The position numbers and the translations under genes were made by a program. Of a DNA stretch of 64,000 bases, positions 1-7,871 are shown piece by piece. This stretch comes from Oscillospiraceae bacterium MB24-C1 (GTDB lineage Bacteria > Bacillota > Clostridia > Oscillospirales > Ruminococcaceae), in assembly GCA_030913685.1 (NCBI GenBank), contig CP133187.1:930001-994000 (forward strand), read 5' to 3'. How positions within the stretch are numbered: the first letter of the stretch is position 1; the number at the start of each line of letters is the position of its first letter. Under the pieces are notes generated by a model that searched no databases, had not been told where the DNA came from, and saw only the letters and a list, made by a program, of their open reading frames with translations.

Positions 1-2
1 CC

Positions 3-239
3 ACAGGCTTTAGCGTCAGCTATTTCAGCACCATGTTTAAAAAGGAGACCGGAGAAGGTTTTTCTAAATATTTGGCTCGGATACGTATTGAACAGGCTAA
101 ATCCCTATTGCAGGATACCGGTCTGCCTATCGCGGAGGTATGTGACCGGGTAGGATATAACGACCTGAAACACTTTACCACCACTTTTAAAAAGGTAACC
201 AGCCTGAATCCCGGGCAGTACCGCAAGCTATACGGATAA
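3..239 (+). CDS. AraC-type response regulator, C-terminal end (partial)
   Basis: The window opens inside a gene. The reading frame is open from base 3 and ends with TAA at 237-239. The visible 78 residues are the second half of an AraC/XylS DNA-binding domain: 'FSVSYFSTMFKKETG' followed by 'YLARIRIEQAKSLL', 'IAEVCDRVGY' and 'FTTTFKKVTSLNPGQYRK', the typical second helix-turn-helix and closing motif. A YesM-like histidine kinase follows on the same strand, so this is most likely the YesN-type response regulator of that pair; the receiver domain would lie upstream of the window. The ATG at 33 is internal to the domain, not a real start. Confidence 0.85.
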   Translation, partial: TGFSVSYFSTMFKKETGEGFSKYLARIRIEQAKSLLQDTGLPIAEVCDRVGYNDLKHFTTTFKKVTSLNPGQYRKLYG

Positions 240-398
240 GCTGCGGTGTTTAGAAAAAGTAGGAAGTTTGAACAAGTTTCAAGCTTCCTTGATTTTAAGT
301 GTGTATTGCGCGCTACGGACAATCGCAATGTATGCACATTATCATCATCCGTTTTGGTCGTTTGTACCTTGAGTAAAGCGAAAGGAATGGTCAAAAGT

Positions 399-1418
399 AT
401 GAACCGGATCAAAGTCGGTTGGGGATATCTTTCTTTTCGCTTGGCTGTTCTGCTGGCTGTTGGAAGTCTGGCAGCACTGCTGGGCGCTTTGCTGCCCATT
501 CCCCCTGTGATACTGGTGTCGGGCTGGCTGGCTTTTGCGTATCTGGGTTGGGTACTGGTGGTACGTCCGTATTGGCGAATAGAGCGGATGCTGACTTTGT
601 TTTTAGAGGGGTATCCAATTTCCGAAGCCGAGGAGGTACGCGACTGCGCGGTTTCGCCCGCCAACAAGCAACTTTTTGACCAGATGCGGGAACTGTTAAG
701 CCCCATGCAGCTTTTCCATATGAATAAACGACAGGCACAGTATTTGGCGCTGCAAAACCAGATTAATCCGCACTTTCTTTATAACACGCTAGAAAGCATC
801 CGCAGCGAGACGTTATTGGCGGGGTTAAAAGAGGTGGCTGAGATGACGGAATCGCTGGCAACCTTCTTCCGCTACACCATTACCAAGGTAGAAAACTTAG
901 TTTCGGTAGAGGAGGAGCTGCAAAACTGCGAGACCTATTTTAGCATTCAACAGTACCGCTTCGGCGATCGGCTTAAGCTTGAAATTCGTTGTGCGCCCGA
1001 GGAACGTGAAGAAATCTTTCGTTGTCGCCTGCCCAAATTGACAATGCAACCAATTCTGGAAAACAGCATCATTCACGGAACCGAGCTTAAAGTGGGAACA
1101 GGGCATCTGATCATCTATTTGGAACAGACTGAGAAGCGGCTGCTCATCCGTATATCCGATGACGGCCTTGGTATGGACGAGGAAACGCTGGCCAAAATCA
1201 ACCGACGCATGGGCAAGGGGAACTTTGACATCGCCTTGCAAGAGCAAGAAAAAGGTGGCCTTGCCCTTGCCAATGTGAACAACCGCATCCGATTGCTATT
1301 TGGTGAGGAATACGGTCTGCATGTGTTTTCTATCCCCGGAGCGGGAACCGATGTGGAAATCACCTTACCCGCCATTAGCAGTGACCGGGAGGTTCAAAAT
1401 AGCGAGGTACTCTTATGA
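399..1418 (+). CDS. YesM-like sensor histidine kinase
   Basis: Membrane sensor kinase, about 339 residues. Two hydrophobic segments sit near the N-terminus (LAVLLAVGSLAALLGALL and VILVSGWLAFAYLGWVLVV) with almost no extracellular loop, so the signal is probably sensed in the membrane or through a partner. The His_kinase H-box is 'NQINPHFLYNTLESIRSE'; the ATPase N-box is 'PILENSIIHG' and the G-box 'ISDDGLGM'. The frame is open back to 246, but residues before 387 look non-coding; starts at 387 or 399 sit behind AAAGGA (381-386), and 399 has the more workable spacing. The stop overlaps the next start (ATGA at 1415-1418), so the downstream ABC-like protein is translationally coupled. It belongs with the upstream AraC-type regulator. 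Confidence 0.85.
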   Translation: MNRIKVGWGYLSFRLAVLLAVGSLAALLGALLPIPPVILVSGWLAFAYLGWVLVVRPYWRIERMLTLFLEGYPISEAEEVRDCAVSPANKQLFDQMRELLSPMQLFHMNKRQAQYLALQNQINPHFLYNTLESIRSETLLAGLKEVAEMTESLATFFRYTITKVENLVSVEEELQNCETYFSIQQYRFGDRLKLEIRCAPEEREEIFRCRLPKLTMQPILENSIIHGTELKVGTGHLIIYLEQTEKRLLIRISDDGLGMDEETLAKINRRMGKGNFDIALQEQEKGGLALANVNNRIRLLFGEEYGLHVFSIPGAGTDVEITLPAISSDREVQNSEVLL

Positions 1419-2923
1419 GACGAGAAGTGCTGCGAATGGAGCGTGTATGCTGTCTGGAGCAAGATGTTATCCAGCTGGAGGATTTTAACCTGAGCATCTT
1501 TTCCGGAGAAATTATGGGTCTGCTGCCTTTAAACAACCATGGACTGACCGCGTTGCTAAAACTGCTGCAATACAACACACCGCTGCGGTACGGCTATGTC
1601 TATTACCGCGAGGAGCAGGTCAACACATGGCGCACCGCAAATCATCGTTACAACCGTATCGGGCTGATTCAAAGTGAAAGCTGCTTAGTTGAAGATTTGA
1701 CGGTGGTGGACAATATCTTTGTGCTGCGGCAGGGTTTTAAGTCCTGGCTGGTTGAGCCTCATATCCTACGCGAACAATTGCTGCCTTTTTTAGAGAGCAT
1801 TGATATTTTTATTTCGGCCGACTCCTACGTAGGGGATCTGTCCCCATTCGAGCGGATTGTGGTAGCTGTGCTTAAATCGGTGGTGGCGGGTTACCGGCTG
1901 ATTGTGCTACGCGATATTAGCGCAAGCCTTTCAGAAACCGAGCTACGGAAGATACACCGCTTACTTAACCACTATTCGGAACAGGGGTTTTCGTTTTTGT
2001 ATGTAGACTTCCATTTTGAAGAACTTTGCCAAGTGTGTCACAAGGTGGCCCTGATGTCCAATGGCAGAATAATAAAGATTCTTAAAACAGATGCCGATAC
2101 ACCGGAGACTTTTGAGCATTATACTAAGGTATACAACGGCAAGGTTCGGCCGCAAATTGCCAAAATTGGGACTGCCGATAAGACGTGTGAGCCTGTTTTT
2201 GAAATGGCGCATATGCGGGGCCAATGCATCCGCGATTTGAGTTTTCATGTGGCAGCTGGCGAATGTGTGGTTCTTCAGGATTTGGACCACCAGATTTTTG
2301 GCGAGCTACTTGCTGTACTCTACGGAGAGACAAAACCCAAAAGCGGCACCATTCGGCTGGCAGGAAAGCCGGTACTGCCCCGGCCGGGTGCGGAGATTGC
2401 GGTCATTCAAGAGCTGCCAACCAAAACCATGCTGTTTGAGGAATTAAGCTACTTGGACAATCTTTGCTTTACGCTTGATTGCCGATTGCCCGAAGTTTGG
2501 AGAAGCCGCAGCGTACGAGAAGGAATACGCAGAGAGTATACACCGCTGCTCGGCAACAAGGTGTTTGACCGTCGGGTGGATATGCTCAACGAAATGCAAA
2601 AATACGAGCTAATATATCATCGGGTGGCCATTCAGCGGCCTAAGGTAACGTTTTGTATTCAACCCTTTCGTCGCGCGGACATGGAACTGCGTATGCACAT
2701 TTGGGAGCAACTGAAGATGCTGCTAGATCAAGGGATTGCAGTGGTAATTCTAGCGGTCACATTGGCAGACAGCTTGTCGTTGGCCGATCGTCTCATCCGC
2801 ATTCGAAAAGGAAAAATCGAAAAAATCTACGAGAGATCCAACTTTCACACAATGTCGATCAGTGCGCCGTGGCTTACGTTATATCAGGACGTCTATCCAC
2901 CGACCGAGGATGTACCCAAATAA
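1415..2923 (+). CDS. Degenerate double ABC-ATPase-like protein coupled to a two-component system
   Basis: A 502-residue protein with the two-domain layout of sugar-importer ATPases (RbsA/MglA type) but without the catalytic motifs. In half 1 the Walker A position reads 'LLPLNNHGLTALL' (no GxxGxGK[ST]), the signature is 'LSPFERIVVA' and Walker B is 'RLIVLRDISASLS'. In half 2 the Walker A position reads 'VLQDLDHQIFGELL', Walker B is 'VTFCIQPFRRADMELR' and the switch region 'VILAVTLADSLSLADRLIRI' lacks His. The fold is recognisable; nucleotide hydrolysis looks impossible. The start is set by GAGG seven bases before ATG 1415 and by the 4-base overlap with the kinase gene. There is no permease or binding protein beside it, so a regulatory or scaffolding role with the kinase is inferred rather than transport. 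Confidence 0.75.
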   Translation: MRREVLRMERVCCLEQDVIQLEDFNLSIFSGEIMGLLPLNNHGLTALLKLLQYNTPLRYGYVYYREEQVNTWRTANHRYNRIGLIQSESCLVEDLTVVDNIFVLRQGFKSWLVEPHILREQLLPFLESIDIFISADSYVGDLSPFERIVVAVLKSVVAGYRLIVLRDISASLSETELRKIHRLLNHYSEQGFSFLYVDFHFEELCQVCHKVALMSNGRIIKILKTDADTPETFEHYTKVYNGKVRPQIAKIGTADKTCEPVFEMAHMRGQCIRDLSFHVAAGECVVLQDLDHQIFGELLAVLYGETKPKSGTIRLAGKPVLPRPGAEIAVIQELPTKTMLFEELSYLDNLCFTLDCRLPEVWRSRSVREGIRREYTPLLGNKVFDRRVDMLNEMQKYELIYHRVAIQRPKVTFCIQPFRRADMELRMHIWEQLKMLLDQGIAVVILAVTLADSLSLADRLIRIRKGKIEKIYERSNFHTMSISAPWLTLYQDVYPPTEDVPK

Positions 2924-3159
2924 AACGAGTGACTCAAAAGGGGTCATTACGAACGTGGGATTGCCCTTCGCTTCAATCAACTCACCCAAGCCCCCAGTCT
3001 AGTGGTGTTTTTTGATTATAAACCAAAAGCGGCAGCGATTGATGAAGGCATATGGAAAGCCTGAAAGCGGTAATGGAAAAAAGAGCGTGAACCAAAACAC
3101 AGCAAAAAACGAATAATGTGAATTTTTTATAATCTTTGTTAATTTTTTAATTTTCTAGT

Positions 3160-3188
3160 TGACTTTTACATTATTTGTGAGATAATTA
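3160..3188 (+). promoter_or_regulatory. Sigma-A type promoter for the alcohol dehydrogenase
   Basis: TTGACT (3160-3165), a 17-base spacer and TAATTA (3183-3188) lie in an AT-rich stretch 34 bases before the alcohol dehydrogenase start. The 298 bases from 2924 to 3221 otherwise hold no gene I can support. Confidence 0.6.
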
Positions 3189-3221
3189 AAAAAATAACAA
3201 TGTTTGATGGAGGTATTACTA

Positions 3222-4439
3222 ATGGCTAGGTTTACACTACCGAGAGACATATATCATGGCAAAGGTGCACTTGAGGCACTGAAAACATTTGAAGGCAAAA
3301 AAGCGGTTATCTGCGTTGGCGGCGGCAGCATGAAAAAATTCGGCTTTTTAGATAAGGCCACAGCATATTTGAAGGAAGCGGGAATGGAGGTTCAGATTAT
3401 CGACGGAATCGAGCCGGATCCTTCGGTAGAAACCGTATTAAAGGGCGCAGAGAAGATGCTGGAGTTCCAGCCTGACTGGATTATTGCGATGGGCGGCGGA
3501 TCCCCTATTGACGCGGCAAAGGCGATGTGGATTAAGTATGAGTATCCCGACATTACCTTTGAGGATATGTGCAAGGTTTTTGGGCTGCCTAAGCTGCGCA
3601 AAAAAGCGCTTTTCTGTGCGATTTCATCCACTTCCGGTACCGCTACCGAAGTTACCGCCTTTTCTATCATAACCGATTATTCCAAGGGGATTAAGTATCC
3701 GATCGCCGACTTTGAGATTACGCCTGACGTTGCGATTGTTGATCCTGATCTGGCGGAAACGATGCCCAAAAAGCTTGTTGCGCACACCGGTATGGATGCG
3801 ATCACGCACGCCGTTGAAGCGTTTGTTTCCACCGCACATTGCGACTACACCGATCCGTTAGCGCTCCAAGCCATCAAGATGGTTCAGAACGATTTGGTCG
3901 CGTCTTATAATGGCGATATGAGTAAGCGCGAAACCATGCACAATGCACAGTGCCTCGCCGGCATGGCATTTTCCAACGCACTACTTGGTATTGTTCACTC
4001 GATGGCGCATAAAACCGGCGCAGCATTTGCTGATCTGGGTGCGCATATCATACATGGTGCAGCCAACGCAATGTATTTGCCAAAGGTTATCGCATTTAAC
4101 GCCAAGAACGAAACCGCTGCACAACGCTACGGCGTTATCGCGGATTACATGGGACTTGGCGGTTCTACAACTGAGGAAAAGATTAAGTTGTTGATTAACT
4201 ATCTGCGTAAGATGAACGATGATTTGAATATTCCACATTGCATCAAGAATTACGGTGCGGACAGCTATCCGACTGAAAACGGCTTCGTGCCGGAAGCGGT
4301 TTTCCTTGAGAGATTGCCCCAGATCGCCGTTAACGCAATCGGAGATGCCTGCACAGGTTCAAATCCCCGCCAGATTACCCCGGCTGAAATGGAAAAATTG
4401 TTAAAGTGCTGCTACTACGATACTGAAGTTGACTTCTAA
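3222..4439 (+). CDS. Iron-containing alcohol dehydrogenase
   Basis: NAD(P)-linked group III alcohol dehydrogenase of about 405 residues, the usual family length. The nucleotide-binding loop is 'AMGGGSPIDAAKAMW'; further family motifs are 'SSTSGTATEVTAFSII', the metal-ligand region 'HTGMDAITHAVEAFVS' and 'GIVHSMAHKTGA'. It is cytoplasmic and interconverts an alcohol and an aldehyde or ketone; the substrate cannot be told from the sequence. The start at 3222 has GGAGG at 3209-3213; in-frame TTG 3204 and ATG 3207 overlap or precede that site and are unlikely. It is a single-gene unit with its own promoter upstream and a strong hairpin terminator downstream. Confidence 0.92.
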   Translation: MARFTLPRDIYHGKGALEALKTFEGKKAVICVGGGSMKKFGFLDKATAYLKEAGMEVQIIDGIEPDPSVETVLKGAEKMLEFQPDWIIAMGGGSPIDAAKAMWIKYEYPDITFEDMCKVFGLPKLRKKALFCAISSTSGTATEVTAFSIITDYSKGIKYPIADFEITPDVAIVDPDLAETMPKKLVAHTGMDAITHAVEAFVSTAHCDYTDPLALQAIKMVQNDLVASYNGDMSKRETMHNAQCLAGMAFSNALLGIVHSMAHKTGAAFADLGAHIIHGAANAMYLPKVIAFNAKNETAAQRYGVIADYMGLGGSTTEEKIKLLINYLRKMNDDLNIPHCIKNYGADSYPTENGFVPEAVFLERLPQIAVNAIGDACTGSNPRQITPAEMEKLLKCCYYDTEVDF

Positions 4440-4455
4440 AAATAAACTAGTTACT

Positions 4456-4497
4456 AAAAAGTCAGAACCACCACTAATGTGATGGTTCTGACTTTTT
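4456..4497. terminator. Bidirectional intrinsic terminator
   Basis: A perfect 15-bp stem (AAAAAGTCAGAACCA at 4456-4470 with its complement at 4483-4497) and a 12-base loop. The A-run on one side and T-run on the other serve the + strand dehydrogenase and the converging - strand ABC operon. Confidence 0.9.
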
Positions 4498-4506
4498 ATA
4501 TACCCG

Positions 4507-5301
4507 CTATGCCAGTATGGCTTTATCGTTAGCAAATTCTTTACCGGACACAACTTCAAATTTATGCATTAAATCAGCTACTGTTAGCTTTTTCTTTTCT
4601 TCGCCTTTAATGTCTAAAATGACCTTGCCCTCGTGCATCATGATCAGACGATTGCCATGGGCAATTGCATCTTTCATGTTGTGTGTAACCATTAAAGCCG
4701 TTAAATTGTTTTTGGTAATGATCTGGTCCGTAACACGAAGCACTTTTTCAGCGGTTTTAGGATCAAGTGCGGCGGTATGTTCGTCCAAAAGTAATAGCTT
4801 TGGCTGCTGCAATGTAGCCATCAGCAATGTCAGCGCCTGCCGCTGACCACCGGACAACAACCCAACTTTAGCCGTCAAACGATTTTCCAGTCCCAAATCT
4901 AAAATTTTTAAAAGCTCATGATACTTTTCCTTTTCCCGCCTAGAGATACCCCAACCCAATGTGCGACACTTGCCGCGGCGGGAAGCCAATGCAAGGTTTT
5001 CCTGAATTTCCATGGTTGCAGCAGTCCCTGTCATAGGGTCTTGAAAAACACGCCCCAGGTAAACTGCTCTTTTATGTTCCGGTACGCCGGTAATGTTTTG
5101 ACCATCTAGAACTATTGCGCCTTGATCAACAGGCCACACCCCTGCAACAGCATTTAGCGCCGTCGATTTACCGGCACCATTGCCGCCGATAACGGTGCAG
5201 AAATCACCAACGTTAAGATGCAGGTCAACTCCGTTTAAAGCAACTTTTTCATTAATGGTACCAGGATTAAATGTCTTGTAAACATCTAATATTTTTAACA
5301 C
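4507..5301 (-). CDS. ABC transporter ATP-binding protein (TrpX-type importer)
   Basis: ATPase subunit of 264 residues. Walker A is 'GGNGAGKST' near residue 38, the signature 'LLSGGQRQALTLLMA', Walker B 'KLLLLDEHTAALDPKTA' and the H-loop 'MVTHNMKDA'. All catalytic motifs are intact. It is the last gene of a three-gene operon; its ATG is one base past the permease stop. The usual family next to a TrpX-like binding protein (ABC_sub_bind) serves amino acids such as tryptophan in streptococci, but the substrate here is not known. Confidence 0.9.
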   Translation of the reverse strand: MLKILDVYKTFNPGTINEKVALNGVDLHLNVGDFCTVIGGNGAGKSTALNAVAGVWPVDQGAIVLDGQNITGVPEHKRAVYLGRVFQDPMTGTAATMEIQENLALASRRGKCRTLGWGISRREKEKYHELLKILDLGLENRLTAKVGLLSGGQRQALTLLMATLQQPKLLLLDEHTAALDPKTAEKVLRVTDQIITKNNLTALMVTHNMKDAIAHGNRLIMMHEGKVILDIKGEEKKKLTVADLMHKFEVVSGKEFANDKAILA

Positions 5302-5302
5302 T

Positions 5303-6274
5303 TTACTGCCCCCCTTTATTGCACATTGCTTTTAGAGCAGCCTCAGACAACTTTGCAGTGCGTCTAAAGGAACTTTTGCTTTTCGCCTGAAGGTGAGGAA
5401 CTGCCAGAGAAATAGCAACAATTATTGCAGTGAAAAGCTTTAGGTCATTAGAATTTAGCTTCAGCCAAAGAACTACACCGACAACAATGTAATAAATAAC
5501 ACCGCCAAACACCACAAAGACCATACGGAGTGCAAAGTTCGGGAACTTTCTTAACAAAACACCGCCGAAAACCTCCCCGATGATAACAGCCGCCAGACCA
5601 ATCACGATGGCGCCGCGTCCCATATTTACGTCCGCGAAGCCTTGATACTGTGCCATAAGTCCACCTGCTAAACCGATAATACCGTTAGAAATTGAAAGTG
5701 CCAAAACCTTGGTAAAGTTTATGTTTATGCTGTTGGCTTTACTCATAGCCGGGTTGCAACCGGTAGCGCGAATTGAACAGCCCTGTTCGGTGCCAAAATA
5801 CCAGTATAAGACCGTAATTAGAACAACAGCCAAAAGACCAGCGGTCAAAATCGCCTTTGAAACATGCATAAGAGAAATCAGCAGCTTATATTTTTGAACA
5901 CTAATAGCTTGGTTTGCAGCCATTCCCATGATATGCAAATTGATAGAGTACAAAGCTATCTGGGTTAAAATACCGGAAAGAATCGGCGGAATTCCCAATG
6001 CGGTATGCAACAAGCCGGTGACAAGGCCTGCTGCTAATCCCGCAGCCACAGCAATAAGTAGAGCGACCGGCACAGGAAAACCGGCAAGCGTTAGCATAAC
6101 AGTGACTGCGCCTCCAGTCGCAAAAGATCCGTCGACAGTTAAATCTGCAAAATCCAGCAAGCGAAAGGTAACATAAACACCAAGCGCCATAATACCCCAG
6201 ATCAGTCCCTGCGCGATGCAGCCTGGAATGGCATTTAAAAGGTTAAGTGGGTTAAGGGTCGCAAAATAGTTCAT
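5303..6274 (-). CDS. ABC transporter permease (TrpX-type importer)
   Basis: Membrane permease of about 323 residues of the branched-chain type (BPD_transp_2) family, with roughly eight to nine hydrophobic segments. Family motifs include 'LLDFADLTVDGSFATGGAV' near the N-terminus and 'GLAGGLMAQYQGFADVNMGRG' in the second half. The ATG at 6274 is chosen because GGAGGA sits six bases upstream (6281-6286); the open frame extends to 6313 but has no ribosome site there. It lies between the binding protein and ATPase genes and forms the channel of that importer. Confidence 0.9.
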   Translation of the reverse strand: MNYFATLNPLNLLNAIPGCIAQGLIWGIMALGVYVTFRLLDFADLTVDGSFATGGAVTVMLTLAGFPVPVALLIAVAAGLAAGLVTGLLHTALGIPPILSGILTQIALYSINLHIMGMAANQAISVQKYKLLISLMHVSKAILTAGLLAVVLITVLYWYFGTEQGCSIRATGCNPAMSKANSININFTKVLALSISNGIIGLAGGLMAQYQGFADVNMGRGAIVIGLAAVIIGEVFGGVLLRKFPNFALRMVFVVFGGVIYYIVVGVVLWLKLNSNDLKLFTAIIVAISLAVPHLQAKSKSSFRRTAKLSEAALKAMCNKGGQ

Positions 6275-6343
6275 TCTTTTTCCTCCAGTTGAGATACAGA
6301 AAGGTACTGCCAAAGCAAATCACAAAAACCGTTTCTCTGAAAA

Positions 6344-6376
6344 TGAAGGGCGCTATATTTCAACAGCGCCCCTTCA
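6344..6376 (-). terminator. Hairpin between binding-protein and permease genes
   Basis: Inverted repeat TGAAGGGCGCT (6344-6354) and AGCGCCCCTTCA (6365-6376, one bulged base), followed on the - strand by TTTTC. It sits between the binding-protein stop and the permease start and would reduce read-through, keeping the binding protein in excess. Confidence 0.7.
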
Positions 6377-6402
6377 ATGTTTTAGAAAAACCTTTGCCTA
6401 TA

Positions 6403-7422
6403 CTATTTGCTCTCAATAGCCGTGTAATTTCCGGGAATTTTAACACCGAGCTTTTCAGCGCGATCGGGCATATATTTATAAGTAGTTTCAGATGCATATT
6501 GGACTTCCATTGTAGAAACATCCGCACCGTTTACAAGGATTTCGTAAGCCATCTCGCCTGTTGTGTAGCCAATATCATAATATCTGATTGACAAGGTAGC
6601 AATACCGCAGCCTTTGCAAGCACCTTCTTCACCACAAACAACAGGAATACCAGCAGATTCTGCAACGTTGTTGATTGCTTCAGTGCAAGAAGCAGCGGTA
6701 TTATCAGTTGGAATATAGATAACATCGCTGTTTAAGCAAGCGTTCTGGGCAACAGCAGTAACGTCGTTGGTGTCGGCAAAAGTGTATTCAGTCAACGTGT
6801 ATCCCATTTCAGTCAGATACTTCCCAATTGTTTCAACCTGATACTTTGAGTTTGCTTCTGCGGAGCAATACAAAATCCCTATATTTTTCGCATTTGGAAA
6901 AAGCTCCTTAATCATTTCAGCCTGCTTATCCAGAGGTGCCAAATCAGACGTACCGGAAACGTTGTATCCGGTTACACCGGTCCAATTATCAATATCCAGC
7001 GCAGTGGCATAGTCGGTAATAGAAGTTCCAAGTACCGGAATCGTGTTTGTTGAGGAAACAGCTGCCTGTAAAGCCGGTGTCGCATTGCCAAGTATCAGAT
7101 CATAGTTATTGGAAACAAACTGGTTGCAAATAGTGGAGCACGTTGTGGAATCTCCGGCCGCGTTTTGCTCGTCAAAGACAACCTTATCGCCCAGCTTTTC
7201 AGATAGTGCGTCTTTAAACCCTTTTGTAGCAGCATCAAGAGCCTCATGCTGCACCAACTGGCATATACCAATGTTAAATACGGTGTCGGCATTAGAAGTG
7301 CTAGCTGCATTGGACGCTTGCGGAGACTTTGTTGAAGCTGCGGCTTCACCGCTGGTATTGCCACAGGCGACTAGGCTCAATGCCACTGTCGCAGCCAGAA
7401 TAAGAACAAGAAACTTTTTCAT
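6403..7422 (-). CDS. ABC transporter substrate-binding lipoprotein (ABC_sub_bind / TrpX-like)
   Basis: Secreted lipoprotein of 339 residues. The signal peptide 'MKKFLVLILAATVALSLVAC' ends in lipobox LVAC with Cys20, followed by a Ser/Ala-rich linker. The mature part has the ABC_sub_bind pattern: 'FNIGICQLVQHEALDAATKG' near the start, 'LILGNATPALQAAVS', 'GVTGYNVSGTSDLAPLDKQ' and 'IPTDNTAASCTEAI'. The ribosome site AGGAG precedes ATG 7422. It is first in the operon, behind a strong promoter and a palindromic operator, and captures the ligand for the permease/ATPase pair. The ligand is likely an amino acid or similar small molecule; it is not determined here. Confidence 0.9.
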   Translation of the reverse strand: MKKFLVLILAATVALSLVACGNTSGEAAASTKSPQASNAASTSNADTVFNIGICQLVQHEALDAATKGFKDALSEKLGDKVVFDEQNAAGDSTTCSTICNQFVSNNYDLILGNATPALQAAVSSTNTIPVLGTSITDYATALDIDNWTGVTGYNVSGTSDLAPLDKQAEMIKELFPNAKNIGILYCSAEANSKYQVETIGKYLTEMGYTLTEYTFADTNDVTAVAQNACLNSDVIYIPTDNTAASCTEAINNVAESAGIPVVCGEEGACKGCGIATLSIRYYDIGYTTGEMAYEILVNGADVSTMEVQYASETTYKYMPDRAEKLGVKIPGNYTAIESK

Positions 7423-7455
7423 TTTTCAAATTCTCCTAATTAAAATATTAATCGC

Positions 7456-7475
7456 CGCTTTAAAGCTTTAAAGCG
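7456..7475. promoter_or_regulatory. Perfect 20-bp palindromic operator
   Basis: CGCTTTAAAGCTTTAAAGCG is a perfect palindrome and falls at about +1 to +20 of the transcript predicted from the adjacent - strand promoter. A second, partial copy (GCTTTAAAGC, 7539-7548) lies upstream of the -35 box. The pair looks like a repressor site with looping or cooperative binding. No regulator gene is adjacent, so the binding protein is unknown. Confidence 0.65.
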
Positions 7476-7483
7476 ACATAATC

Positions 7484-7512
7484 ATTATATCATTTGACTT
7501 CAAAAAGTTCAA
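7484..7512 (-). promoter_or_regulatory. Near-consensus promoter of the TrpX-like ABC operon
   Basis: Read on the - strand: TTGAAC (7507-7512), a 17-base spacer and TATAAT (7484-7489). It is 62 bases upstream of the binding-protein start. The 254 bases from 7513 to 7766 show only the second half-operator and no gene. Confidence 0.8.
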
Positions 7513-7766
7513 TGTTTATGTTCACCATAATTAGCGATGCTTTAAAGCGCTAAATTCAACTATTTAAACAAGTCTGTGACAAAACTACCGCCGGCTGTAT
7601 CTAAAAGCTTAAAATTTGCATTCCCTCAAAGATTGTATATGAAAACTGTAAAGAATCACTATCAAAATAAGATGCAGCCTATTTTAGCCTAAAAACACTT
7701 GCCGGGATTCTATGCACATTTTTGTCGGCCGGGTTATATGCAAAAATAGTTCCTCGTAAATAAAAA

Positions 7767-7799
7767 TTAACAGCCGGAGGATAGCCCTCCGACCGTTAA
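7767..7799 (-). terminator. Intrinsic terminator of the TRAP/two-component operon
   Basis: Stem of 14 bp (7767-7780 with 7786-7799, two G-U pairs on the - strand RNA), a 5-base loop and then a T-rich tail (TTAATTTTTATTT on the - strand). It lies just after the DctP-like stop at 7872. Confidence 0.8.
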
Positions 7800-7871
7800 A
7801 AAGCAAGCGTCTGTTACATTAGCGCAACCTAAACCTTGAACTAGGATACGTCTGTAATAAGGATTTTCTTT

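Noticed and set aside
20-706. 228-codon open frame on the - strand
   Set aside because: Antisense to the AraC-type end and the kinase gene; no domain.
1415-2923. Functional sugar importer ATPase
   Set aside because: Walker A residues are absent in both halves and no transporter partners are adjacent.
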